Shown here: one piece after another, positions 26,621 to 34,631 of the stretch
Numbering within the stretch: position 1 is the stretch's first letter
Layout of the letters: every line of letters begins with the position of its first letter
Assembly: GCF_014636315.1 (NCBI RefSeq)
Contig: NZ_BMED01000001.1
Location: 1,803,941-1,867,940, forward strand
From: Parundibacterium terreum
Lineage (GTDB): Bacteria; Pseudomonadota; Gammaproteobacteria; Burkholderiales; Burkholderiaceae_D
Length of the DNA: 64,000 nt
Reading direction: 5' to 3'
Made by a program: the position numbers and the translations under genes
Notes under the pieces: generated by a model
Told to the model about the DNA's origin: nothing
The model's database searches: none
What the model saw: the letters and a program-made list of their open reading frames with translations, nothing else

Positions 26621-26729
26621 CGTGTTCTCCAAAAAAGTGCGTGCGTTTTAAATTTCGATCAAAAGCACGCAGGATTGATTCTATAAGTTTGAAAATTAAA
26701 TCTGAAGCTGTACCGAATTGACGGGCAGA

Positions 26730-27863
26730 TTAACTGGCCAGTATCTTACCGTTGCGCACGAAAGGCAGTTTCACTACAGTTGCTGCCAGTTGCTTGTCGC
26801 GTATTGCCACTTGCACCGTGTCGCCGATCGCCACACCCATGGGCAGGCGCGCCAGAGCGATAGTCTGCTGCATGGTAGGGCTGAAAGTACCGCTGGTGAT
26901 TTCACCCTCGCCTTGCGCCGTGATCACTTTTTGGTGCGCACGCAGCACACCGCCTTTTTCGCGCAGGATCAGACCCAGGAACTGGGCGTTCTGGCCCTTG
27001 CTTTGCAATGCGGCCTTGCCGGTGAAGTCGCGTTCGCTGACCAGGTCGATAGTCCAGGCCAAACCGGCATCCAGCGGATTGACTGTTTCATCCATGTCCT
27101 GGCCGTACAAATTCATGCCTGCTTCCAGGCGCAGCGTGTCGCGCGCGCCCAGGCCGGCAGGCTTCACGCCGGCAGCAACGAGTGCATCCCACAGCGCATT
27201 GACCTTGTCGGCGGACACTGCAATTTCAAAGCCGTCCTCGCCGGTATAGCCGGTACGCGCGACCATCACTTCGCCGAAGGCGGTATTTTCCGTGATGACG
27301 GCATTGAAAGGCTTGATAGCTTCGCTGGCAGCCTGGGTTTCAGGCAATACCTGCCAGGTCTTGGCGCGTGCATTCGGGCCTTGCACAGCGACCAGCGCCA
27401 GCGCATTGGCGCCGTCGCGGCGTTGAGTAATCGTGAGGCCGCTATTGGTCTCTGCATTGCGCTTTGCAATCCAGGCAATGTCTTTCTCTGCGGTACCGGC
27501 ATTGACGACCAGGCGGAACCAGTTTTCGTTAAAGAAGTAGATGATCAGGTCATCGATGACGCCGCCTTCAGGCAGCAGCATGCAGGAATACAGGGCTTTC
27601 CCGGCGACCTGCAGCTTGTCGACATTATTGGCAACCAGGCCGCGCAGGAAAGCGCGCACATTGGCGCCCTGCAGGTCGACCACGCACATGTGGGACACAT
27701 CAAACATGCCGCAATCGCTGCGCACTGCATGATGTTCTTCAATTTGCGAACCGTAGTTGACGGGCATGTCCCAGCCGCCAAAATCGACCATGCGCGCGCC
27801 GGCGGCACGATGGGCTGCGTTCAGAGGGGTTGCTTTGAGTTGTGTTGCGTCGGCTTGCGTCAT
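26730..27863 (-). CDS. gcvT: Aminomethyltransferase, T-protein
   Basis: Transfers the one-carbon unit from the H-protein aminomethyl arm to tetrahydrofolate, releasing ammonia. The 377 residues follow the family throughout: [35 protein letters not shown] at the N-terminus, with the catalytic Asp expected in DVSHM, and a C-terminal barrel ending in [16 protein letters not shown] eight bases before the ATG supports 27863. It is the first gene of the operon, with a tandem glycine riboswitch in its 5' leader. Confidence 0.97.
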   Translation of the reverse strand: MTQADATQLKATPLNAAHRAAGARMVDFGGWDMPVNYGSQIEEHHAVRSDCGMFDVSHMCVVDLQGANVRAFLRGLVANNVDKLQVAGKALYSCMLLPEGGVIDDLIIYFFNENWFRLVVNAGTAEKDIAWIAKRNAETNSGLTITQRRDGANALALVAVQGPNARAKTWQVLPETQAASEAIKPFNAVITENTAFGEVMVARTGYTGEDGFEIAVSADKVNALWDALVAAGVKPAGLGARDTLRLEAGMNLYGQDMDETVNPLDAGLAWTIDLVSERDFTGKAALQSKGQNAQFLGLILREKGGVLRAHQKVITAQGEGEITSGTFSPTMQQTIALARLPMGVAIGDTVQVAIRDKQLAATVVKLPFVRNGKILAS

Positions 27864-27923
27864 GAAAACCTCATTACCAAAATAGAAGGGACGACCACTA
27901 ATACGCAAACAGGCGCAATGGCA

Positions 27924-27943
27924 ATCGTTCAAAACTGAACGAT
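27924..27943 (-). promoter_or_regulatory. Hairpin between riboswitch and gcvT (candidate expression platform)
   Basis: ATCGTTCA and TGAACGAT form an 8-bp stem with a 4-base loop. It lies about 35 bases after the second glycine aptamer and 60 bases before the gcvT ATG. No U-run follows, so it is not a simple terminator and may be part of a translational switch. Confidence 0.4.
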
Positions 27944-27977
27944 GACCGAAACTGCCGTTCCGCGCCTGATGAATCGC

Positions 27978-28216
27978 AGACCCCTCTGTCCTTGGTACCT
28001 GAGAGATTACGGATTATCCATGGTTGAAACCATTCAATCCGCGCGCACCTTCGGTGGATAGTTCGCCCGGTCATCCCAATTTTTGGGAATACTGCACAGG
28101 CCGCTACCGCTCTCCAGAGTTGGAAGAAACATCTCTTCCCTTGACCAGTCCTTTTGCCTGAGAGTTTTTGGGTTGTAGCCCCTTCGGCGCCAGCGCGATG
28201 CTGGTCTCTCCCGATC
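27978..28216 (-). ncRNA. Tandem glycine riboswitch
   Basis: Read on the minus strand, two aptamers follow each other. Each has a GGAGAG opening, a CCGAAGG(G/T)GC core and a CTCTCAGG(C/T)A closing core, with GGAC nearby; the openings lie near 28212 and 28115 and the closing cores near 28155 and 28007. This is the classic gcv arrangement in which two glycine-binding units precede the glycine cleavage operon and turn it on when glycine is abundant. The leader then runs about 115 bases to gcvT. Confidence 0.93.
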
Positions 28217-28226
28217 AAGTAGCGCG

Positions 28227-28232
28227 ATTATA
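28227..28232 (-). promoter_or_regulatory. Likely -10 box of the gcv operon promoter
   Basis: A perfect TATAAT on the minus strand sits about ten bases before the first riboswitch helix, as expected for the start of the riboswitch transcript. The -35 region is weak. Confidence 0.5.
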
Positions 28233-28387
28233 TAGGGGTTTGCGGGGCTTGGCCGAACGGATGTTCAATTTTTTGTAAAAATTGCCCCGTTTTTTTTGCC
28301 AATGATGCGCCCTTTGATTCCTCATTTTAAAGCCTGCGCCGCCGTGTTATCAAAATGAAAAAACTGAGGGCTTTTTCCACCGTCAAT

Positions 28388-28422
28388 TTGACAAACTCAA
28401 ATAGAATCTATATTCTATTTGA
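28388..28422 (+). promoter_or_regulatory. tetR promoter with overlapping palindromic operator
   Basis: TTGACA at 28388-28393 and TATTCT at 28411-28416 are 17 bases apart. An 11-bp perfect inverted repeat, TCAAATAGAAT (28397-28407) with ATTCTATTTGA (28412-28422), covers the -10 and ends at the base before the ATG. It is the natural autoregulatory operator of the TetR protein. The implied start site coincides with the ATG, suggesting a leaderless message. Confidence 0.65.
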
Positions 28423-29028
28423 ATGGTCAGACTAGCTAAGTTCACTGAAGACAACATCATCGACGCGTCCATCGAAGTCGCGGCGCGTTGCGGCGTGGCC
28501 GCAGTATCGATGGCCGCCATCGCCGGCAAGGCGGGAGCGCCGATAGGCTCGGTATACCACCGCTTTGAATCCCGCGGCGCCATCCTGGCCCGCGCCTGGC
28601 TGCGGGTGAAGGCGGACTTCAGGAAAGAAGTCGCCTGCCATTGGGCTGAAGGCAATACCTGGCCAGCCGTCGCCGGCCTGCTGCAATGGTGCAGGGATAA
28701 ACCTCTGTATGCCAAGTTTTTGCTGCAATGCGAGGACTACCCGGTGTTCAATGAGCCGCTGCCTGCTGAATTACACGCGCAGCTGGAGCAAGAGCAGCAG
28801 GCGCTGGATCTGTGCTTCCGGCTATGCCTGGACAACGGCAAGCAGGACAGCCAGGAGGACGGCGAAGCAGAGGCCATATTGCGCTTCATGCTGTTTGCCT
28901 CACCGATTGCGATGATCAAACCCTATCTGCAGCAAGACCAGCAAATTCCAGCCCGCATAGACCAGATATTGCGGGCTACGCACGACGCGGCCATCGCTGC
29001 CCGCGAGCATTCATACCAGACACACTAA
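28423..29028 (+). CDS. TetR-family transcriptional regulator
   Basis: A 201-residue repressor-type protein. The N-terminal helix-turn-helix (about 10-55) reads IIDASIEVAARCGVAAVSMAAIAGKAGAPIGSVYHRFESRGAIL; the rest is an all-helical ligand-binding and dimer domain with no recognisable ligand class. The 11-bp inverted repeat overlapping its own promoter is almost certainly its operator, so it probably represses itself and perhaps the methionine aminopeptidase gene 12 bases downstream, which looks co-transcribed. No Shine-Dalgarno precedes the ATG, consistent with a leaderless start. The inducer is unknown. Confidence 0.9.
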   Translation: MVRLAKFTEDNIIDASIEVAARCGVAAVSMAAIAGKAGAPIGSVYHRFESRGAILARAWLRVKADFRKEVACHWAEGNTWPAVAGLLQWCRDKPLYAKFLLQCEDYPVFNEPLPAELHAQLEQEQQALDLCFRLCLDNGKQDSQEDGEAEAILRFMLFASPIAMIKPYLQQDQQIPARIDQILRATHDAAIAAREHSYQTH

Positions 29029-29040
29029 AGGATAACGAGC

Positions 29041-29853
29041 ATGCGCTACTCCACCCAGACAGAATACGGCAAACCGATACGCCTGCACGACGCGGAGCAT
29101 TTTGAGCAGATGCGCATCGCCGGCCGCATTGCCTCCGATACGCTGGACTATATCGAACCGTTTATTCAGCCAGGCGTCACCACCGCGCATCTGGACAAGC
29201 TGTGCGAAGATTTCATGCGCGCGGCAGGCAGTATTCCGGCCACTATCGACTACCATGGCTACAAGCATGCAAGCTGCATCTCGGTCAACCATGTGGTCAC
29301 GCACGGTGTTCCGTCCGATACCAAGGTGCTGAAGCCCGGTGACATCCTTAACATCGATGTCACACCAAAAATCAATGGCTGGCACGGCGATACCAGCCGC
29401 ACCTTCAAAGTCGGCGAAGTCTCCATTCTGGCCAACCGCCTGGTTGCTGTCGCCTATCAGTCTATGATGGCGGGCGTCGCCCTGGTCAAGCCCGGCAATA
29501 CGCTAGGCGACATCGGTGCGGAGATAGACGGCATCGTGCGCGCCGCCGGTTTTTCATCGGTACGCGATTTTTGCGGCCACGGCGTAGGCCAGGTTTTCCA
29601 CGATACGCCGCAAGTGATGCACCTGGGCAAACGTGGCACCGGCATCGTGCTGGAACCGGGCATGTTCTTTACGATAGAACCCATGGTCAATGCCGGTAAC
29701 TATCAGGTAAAGGTATTGGGCGACAAGTGGACAACCGTGACCAAGGACCATTCCCTGTCGGCGCAGTTTGAGCATACGGTGGCGGTAACCGAAGACGGTG
29801 TAGAGATATTCACCTTGTCGGCCAGGGAAAGAGAAGAAAGGCAAGCGGCCTGA
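29041..29853 (+). CDS. map: Methionine aminopeptidase type I
   Basis: Removes the N-terminal methionine of new proteins. The 270-residue pita-bread fold carries all five metal ligands: D106, D117, H180, E213 and E244, in NIDVTP, GDTSRTF, GHGVGQVFHDTP, TIEPMV and AQFEHTVAV. It lies directly after the tetR gene rather than next to rpsB, where the housekeeping map of this order usually sits, so it is probably an extra, regulated copy. The sequence around ATG 29041 has a GATAACG spacer and a weak AAAGGA ribosome binding site. Confidence 0.94.
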   Translation: MRYSTQTEYGKPIRLHDAEHFEQMRIAGRIASDTLDYIEPFIQPGVTTAHLDKLCEDFMRAAGSIPATIDYHGYKHASCISVNHVVTHGVPSDTKVLKPGDILNIDVTPKINGWHGDTSRTFKVGEVSILANRLVAVAYQSMMAGVALVKPGNTLGDIGAEIDGIVRAAGFSSVRDFCGHGVGQVFHDTPQVMHLGKRGTGIVLEPGMFFTIEPMVNAGNYQVKVLGDKWTTVTKDHSLSAQFEHTVAVTEDGVEIFTLSAREREERQAA

Positions 29854-29931
29854 GCCGTCCCAATAGGCAGAGCTAAGGCCGGCTTGCAGTATTAAATTGG
29901 TGCCAAGGAGCGACTCTGCTCCCGCCAGCGG

Positions 29932-30108
29932 CTATGGCCGCAGTTCCCCATGATTTGCCGGCTTGTTTGTTCCATCCTTCGCCACGGCGCGCTTGGGCGT
30001 GCGCTCAAAATGGTATTCCGGCAGATTTTCTTGCTTGGGCGGAATACTTGACATGAAAACGGCTATTAGCAAGCCCAGCAGTATGACGATCACCACGATT
30101 TCTATCAT
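29932..30108 (-). CDS. Small single-pass membrane protein, 58 aa
   Basis: A short protein with one hydrophobic helix at the very N-terminus (MIEIVVIVILLGLLIAVFMSS, residues 1-21) and a charged tail rich in Pro, Lys and Glu. GGGAGG eight bases before the ATG at 30108 gives a strong ribosome binding site and rules out the longer frame to 30165. It is convergent with map and divergent from the AttE-like ATPase gene. No family is recognised; the strong start signal is the main evidence that it is a gene. Confidence 0.6.
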   Translation of the reverse strand: MIEIVVIVILLGLLIAVFMSSIPPKQENLPEYHFERTPKRAVAKDGTNKPANHGELRP

Positions 30109-30331
30109 GAGAGCCTCCCGCAATGAATGAACTTTGCGCGCTTTCACTATAGACCACGGCAACAATTCCTGCCGGAATTTACTCCCCCTCAGAGATACCT
30201 GCTACATTGCCACGCGTAAGTTCAGGCTTCTTGCTATTTTTTTCAGCGGCATTGCAATATCCGGTACTGTCAAAACGTTTACAGAATCAATGCTAAGCTG
30301 CCGCAGAGAAAATTAACCTTAAAAACAACGC

Positions 30332-30979
30332 ATGCTAGAACTACGCGCACTCAGCAAGACCTATGGCCAGCACCGCCACGTCCTGACGGATCTGTCATAT
30401 TTGGTAAAAACCGGTGAATTCGTCGCCATCATGGGTGATTCCGGCGTCGGCAAATCCACCTTACTGAACCTGATCGCCGGACTGGACGCGCCGGATTCCG
30501 GCCAGATCTGGGTAGACGGCGTCAATATGTCGGAGCTGGATGATGATGCCGCCACGGCGCTGCGCCGACGCAGCATGGGCTTCGTATTCCAGGCTTTCCA
30601 TGTGCTGCCGCATTTGACGCTGGAGCAAAATATCGCACTGCCGCTGCTGCTGAACGGAAAAACCGCAGAGCGTGCGACACAGATGCTGGACGCTGTCGGC
30701 CTGCCGGGCCGAGGCAGGGACTTCCCGCGGCAATTATCCGGCGGCGAACTGCAAAGGGTGGCAATTGCACGCGCACTGGTACATCAACCGGCTTTGATAC
30801 TGGCCGATGAACCTACCGGCAACCTGGATCCGGACACCGCGCATGGCATCCTGAATCTGCTGCGCAGCGAGATCAAGAACAATAATGCCTCCGCCGTCAT
30901 GGTCACGCACTCGCATGCCGCGGCGGAATTTGCCGACCGTACGCTGATCCTGTCCAAGGAAGGCTTGCGGGAAGCATGA
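30332..30979 (+). CDS. ABC ATPase of an AttEFGH-like system
   Basis: A 215-residue ATPase of the LolD/FtsE group: Walker A GDSGVGKS (35-42), signature LSGGELQR, Walker B LILADEPTGNLD and switch histidine in VMVTHSH. It is the first gene of an operon with a long FtsX-type permease (4-base overlap), an AttH/CrtC-type lipocalin-like protein and an exporter. The order ATPase, permease, AttH matches the AttEFGH systems of other proteobacteria. Its job is to drive the permease; cargo unknown. Confidence 0.92.
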   Translation: MLELRALSKTYGQHRHVLTDLSYLVKTGEFVAIMGDSGVGKSTLLNLIAGLDAPDSGQIWVDGVNMSELDDDAATALRRRSMGFVFQAFHVLPHLTLEQNIALPLLLNGKTAERATQMLDAVGLPGRGRDFPRQLSGGELQRVAIARALVHQPALILADEPTGNLDPDTAHGILNLLRSEIKNNNASAVMVTHSHAAAEFADRTLILSKEGLREA

Positions 30980-33522
30980 GTAAAATGCACAGCCGCAGCA
31001 AAAGCACCATAAGCAGCACGAGCTGGGCAAGCTGGCTGCTGTTTGGAGAATGGCGGGCGCATCCGGTACGGGCATTGGTGGCCATCGCTGCCATTGCGAT
31101 CGGCGTTACGCTGGGCTTTGCCATCCACCTGATCAATGCTGCAGCCTTCAATGAATTCACGGCAGCAGTCAAGAGCATTTCCGGCCAGGCCGACCTGTCG
31201 GTGCGCGGCTACCAGGCCAGGATAGACGAAGACTTTTATCCGCAGCTTGCCAATAAACCCGAAGTCAAACTCGCCAGCCCGGTACTGGAGCTGGACGCCG
31301 CAGTTCCCGGACAAACCGGCCCGCTTAAGATACTGGGCCTGGACAGCTTCAGGGCCTCGGAGCTGTCTCCGGACCTGCTGGGTATTCCAGCGGAAGATAA
31401 ACCGTATGACATGCTGGCCGACGATGCCGTTTTCCTGTCCCCTGCAGCAATGCAATGGTTGAACTTGAAGGCGGGAGAAGTCCTGCATCTGCGTAGCGGC
31501 GTACAGATAATCGATCTGCGCGTCGCCGGCGGCCTGGTCAGCCCGCGTGCCGGCCAGCGCATTGCCGTGATGGACATAGGCGCGATGCAATGGCGCTTCG
31601 GTTTGCTGGGCAAGCTGTCGCGGGTCGATCTGGTGTTAAAGCCTGGCGTGAATCGCGAAGCATTCAAAGCCGCAATAGCCAAGGAAGGCAGGCTGATTGC
31701 AACCGAAACCAGCAACCAGGAAAACCGCACCGAAAACATGTCGCGCGCCTACCGTGTCAATCTGACGGTGCTGGCACTGGTCGCCTTGTTCACTGGAGCC
31801 TTCTTTGTTTTTTCCACACAGGCGCTGTCGGTAGTGCGACGACGCAGCCAGTTTGCACTGCTGCGCGTGATAGGCCTGACACGCTGGCATATCCTGCGCC
31901 AGGTCTTGATGGAAGGCGCCGGCCTGGGTATCGCAGGCTCTGCATTGGGCATAGGCGGCGGCTACCTGATGGCAGCCCTGACGCTGAAATTTTTCGGCGG
32001 CGACCTAGGTGGCGGCTACTTCCCCGGCGTGCAGCCCAGTGTCATTTTCACACCTTTAGCGGCGCTGTTATTTTTTTCACTGGGCACTGCCGTCTCCTTG
32101 TTGGGTTGCGCCGCCCCGGCATGGGAAGCGGCACGCGCCCATCCGGCCCAGGCACTGAAATCCGGCAGCGAAGACAGCTCCATGTCCCGCCTGGCGGCAG
32201 CCTGGCCGGCCTTGCTGGTGCTTGCGGCGGGGGGCCTGTGCTCGCAACTGCCTGCAGTCCGCAGCTTGCCGATTTTTGGCTATCTATCCGTTGCATTGCT
32301 GCTGATAGGGGGCATCATGCTGATGCCGAGAATCAGTGCCCTGCTCTTCAGCAGGCTTTATAAGCCGAGCCAACCGGCCATCGTCGGCCTGGCCCTGGCC
32401 AGGCTCGCCAATGTACCAAACCAGGCATCAATCGCGCTCAGCGGCGTGCTGTCCAGCTTCAGCCTGATGGTGGCCATGGCCATCATGGTGGCCAGCTTTC
32501 GGGTTTCGGTGGACGACTGGCTGCTGCATATCCTGCCCGCTCCGCTATATGTCAGCACTGCCATCACCGGGGAAACCAGCCGCCTCAATCCGGCACAGCA
32601 AAACCTGCTGGCCACTGTACCCGGCGTGCAGAAGATTGAATTCATGCGCACCGCCAGCCTGCTTTTCTCCCCTGACCGGCCCAATGTCTTATTGATGGCG
32701 CGCCCCATCAATACTCTTGATCCCGGAAAATCCATACCCATCTTGGAAGGAAATACGCCAGTCAATATTCCTCAAGGTGTAATGCCGGTCTGGGTATCGG
32801 AAGCGATGGTGGATCTGTATGGATATACGCCCGGGAAGCAGATACAGCTACCATTAAACCAGCAGCGCTACCCGGCAATTGTGGCTGGCGTGTGGCGGGA
32901 CTATGCAAGGCAATCCGGAGCGATTGCGATGCAAATATCGGATTACCGGAAACTGACCGGTGACCTGGACGTCAGCAATGCAGCAATTACGATGGAAGCC
33001 AACGTGCAGGCAGAACAGCTCATCCAACAGATACGTGCCCTGCCCTTCGGCTCTGCGCTGGAATTTGCACAATCGTCGGAAATCCGCGCGACCAGCCTGA
33101 AGATCTTCGACCGCAGCTTTGCCATTACCTACCTGCTGGAACTGATCGCGATGGTGATAGGCTTGTTCGGTGTCGCAGCGACCTTTTCCGCGCAAACCCT
33201 GGCTAGGGCCAAGGAATTCGGTATGCTGCGGCATATAGGCGTTACACGGCGCGAAATACTGGCAATCCTGATAGCCGAAGGCAGCCTGCTGACCGCCATC
33301 GGCATTCTGACCGGTTTTGTGCTGGGCTGGGTCATCAGCCTGATCCTGGTATTTGTTGTCAATCCCCAGTCTTTTCATTGGAGCATGCAAATGCACATGC
33401 CCTGGAGCCTGTTATTCAGTGTTGCGGCGGTCATGCTGGTTGCATCCGGCCTCACTGCACTGCTGGCGGGCCGCCAGGCCTTGTCAGGCAGCGTAGTGCA
33501 AGCGGTACGGGAGGACTGGTGA
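30976..33522 (+). CDS. FtsX-type ABC permease with duplicated domains (AttFG-like)
   Basis: An 848-residue permease with two FtsX modules: an N-terminal helix (about 35-60), a periplasmic domain and three helices near 265-385, then further helices (about 410-460), a second periplasmic domain and three final helices (about 700-840). SVVRRRSQFALLRVIGLTRWHILRQVLMEG and LARAKEFGMLRHIGVTRREILAILIAEGS are the paired coupling regions. It starts with ATGA overlap to the ATPase gene and ends in TGATG overlap with the AttH gene. The long form replaces two separate permeases in some relatives. Likely acts on lipid or lipoprotein in the envelope. Confidence 0.9.
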   Translation: MSKMHSRSKSTISSTSWASWLLFGEWRAHPVRALVAIAAIAIGVTLGFAIHLINAAAFNEFTAAVKSISGQADLSVRGYQARIDEDFYPQLANKPEVKLASPVLELDAAVPGQTGPLKILGLDSFRASELSPDLLGIPAEDKPYDMLADDAVFLSPAAMQWLNLKAGEVLHLRSGVQIIDLRVAGGLVSPRAGQRIAVMDIGAMQWRFGLLGKLSRVDLVLKPGVNREAFKAAIAKEGRLIATETSNQENRTENMSRAYRVNLTVLALVALFTGAFFVFSTQALSVVRRRSQFALLRVIGLTRWHILRQVLMEGAGLGIAGSALGIGGGYLMAALTLKFFGGDLGGGYFPGVQPSVIFTPLAALLFFSLGTAVSLLGCAAPAWEAARAHPAQALKSGSEDSSMSRLAAAWPALLVLAAGGLCSQLPAVRSLPIFGYLSVALLLIGGIMLMPRISALLFSRLYKPSQPAIVGLALARLANVPNQASIALSGVLSSFSLMVAMAIMVASFRVSVDDWLLHILPAPLYVSTAITGETSRLNPAQQNLLATVPGVQKIEFMRTASLLFSPDRPNVLLMARPINTLDPGKSIPILEGNTPVNIPQGVMPVWVSEAMVDLYGYTPGKQIQLPLNQQRYPAIVAGVWRDYARQSGAIAMQISDYRKLTGDLDVSNAAITMEANVQAEQLIQQIRALPFGSALEFAQSSEIRATSLKIFDRSFAITYLLELIAMVIGLFGVAATFSAQTLARAKEFGMLRHIGVTRREILAILIAEGSLLTAIGILTGFVLGWVISLILVFVVNPQSFHWSMQMHMPWSLLFSVAAVMLVASGLTALLAGRQALSGSVVQAVREDW

Positions 33523-34631
33523 TGCTGAAGAAAATGCTTCTACTTATGCTGGCAAGTCTATTGACGTCCCAGGGATGGGTGCAGGCCGCTGATTTTGCCA
33601 GCGATTTTGCCAACGTGGTGCCGGGCAAAGCGCTGAATTTTCCTCAGGACTTTGGCGCCCACCCCAACTACCGCACCGAGTGGTGGTATGCGACCGGCTG
33701 GCTGGAAACGCCGGACAAGAAGCCATTGGGCTTCCAGGTCACGTTCTTCCGTTCTGCAACGGGCGCCAATGCCGGCAACCCCAGCAAATTTGCGCCCCGC
33801 CAATTGATTATCGCGCATGCCGCGCTATCCGATCCTGCCGCAGGCAAGCTGATGCACGATCAAAAGTCCGCACGCGAGGGATTCGGGCTGGCTTATGCAA
33901 AAACCGGCAACACGGATGTCAAACTGGATAACTGGAGTTTGCAGCGCGACAGCCGGGGCAATTACCAGGCCAGCATCGTCACCGACGCTTTTACCCTCAA
34001 GCTTATCCTGTCACCGTCGCAGGCACTCTTGCTTCAAGGGGAGCAAGGTTATTCGCAAAAAGGCCCCAGGCCGGAACAGGCCAGCTATTATTACAGCGAA
34101 CCGCACTTGAAAGTCAGCGGCAGTATCGTCCGCGCAGGCCAGGAAAGCAACGTCACCGGCACTGCCTGGCTGGACCATGAATGGTCAACATCGGTACTGG
34201 ACAGAGATTCTGCCGGCTGGGACTGGCTGGGTGCCAACCTGGACGATGGCGGCGCATTGATGGCCTTCCAGATCAGGAACAAGGAAGGTAAGGCGGTGTG
34301 GTCGCACGCCACCCACCGCGATGCACAAGGAAAAATAAGGCAGTATGCCGACGGCCAGGTTCGTTTCATCCCCAAGCGGCGATGGACGTCGGCGGCAACC
34401 AAAACCACCTATCCGGTCGCAACATCGATAGAATTATCCGGTGTTCATGGCCAGGCAGCGGCATCGGACATCTGGGATTTGCTGCCGTTGAGCGATAACC
34501 AGGAACTGGACTCGCGCCACTCCACAGGTGCAATCTATTGGGAAGGCGCTGTCACAGTAAAGCGCAATGGCCAGCCGGCAGGACGCGGCTATCTGGAATT
34601 AACCGGTTACAACAAAGCACTCAAATTATGA
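33522..34631 (+). CDS. AttH/CrtC-type lipocalin-like periplasmic protein
   Basis: A 369-residue protein with a signal peptide (about 1-21) and the AttH/CrtC twin lipocalin-like fold. Family-typical text includes YRTEWWYATGWLETPDKKPLGFQVTFFRS and TAWLDHEWSTSVLDRDSAGWDWLGANLDDGGALMAFQIR. CrtC members hydrate carotenoids; AttH members travel with ABC-FtsX transporters and have no settled reaction. The context here (ATPase, FtsX permease) favours AttH. The ATG at 33522 overlaps the permease stop, so the long open frame back to 33378 is inside the permease gene. It overlaps the exporter gene by 4 bases. Confidence 0.87.
   Translation: MLKKMLLLMLASLLTSQGWVQAADFASDFANVVPGKALNFPQDFGAHPNYRTEWWYATGWLETPDKKPLGFQVTFFRSATGANAGNPSKFAPRQLIIAHAALSDPAAGKLMHDQKSAREGFGLAYAKTGNTDVKLDNWSLQRDSRGNYQASIVTDAFTLKLILSPSQALLLQGEQGYSQKGPRPEQASYYYSEPHLKVSGSIVRAGQESNVTGTAWLDHEWSTSVLDRDSAGWDWLGANLDDGGALMAFQIRNKEGKAVWSHATHRDAQGKIRQYADGQVRFIPKRRWTSAATKTTYPVATSIELSGVHGQAAASDIWDLLPLSDNQELDSRHSTGAIYWEGAVTVKRNGQPAGRGYLELTGYNKALKL

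Noticed and set aside
28266-28305. CAATTTTT/AAAAATTG hairpin followed by a T-run upstream of tetR
   Set aside because: It is AT-only and weak, and no gene ends there on either strand. It is unlikely to be a real terminator.
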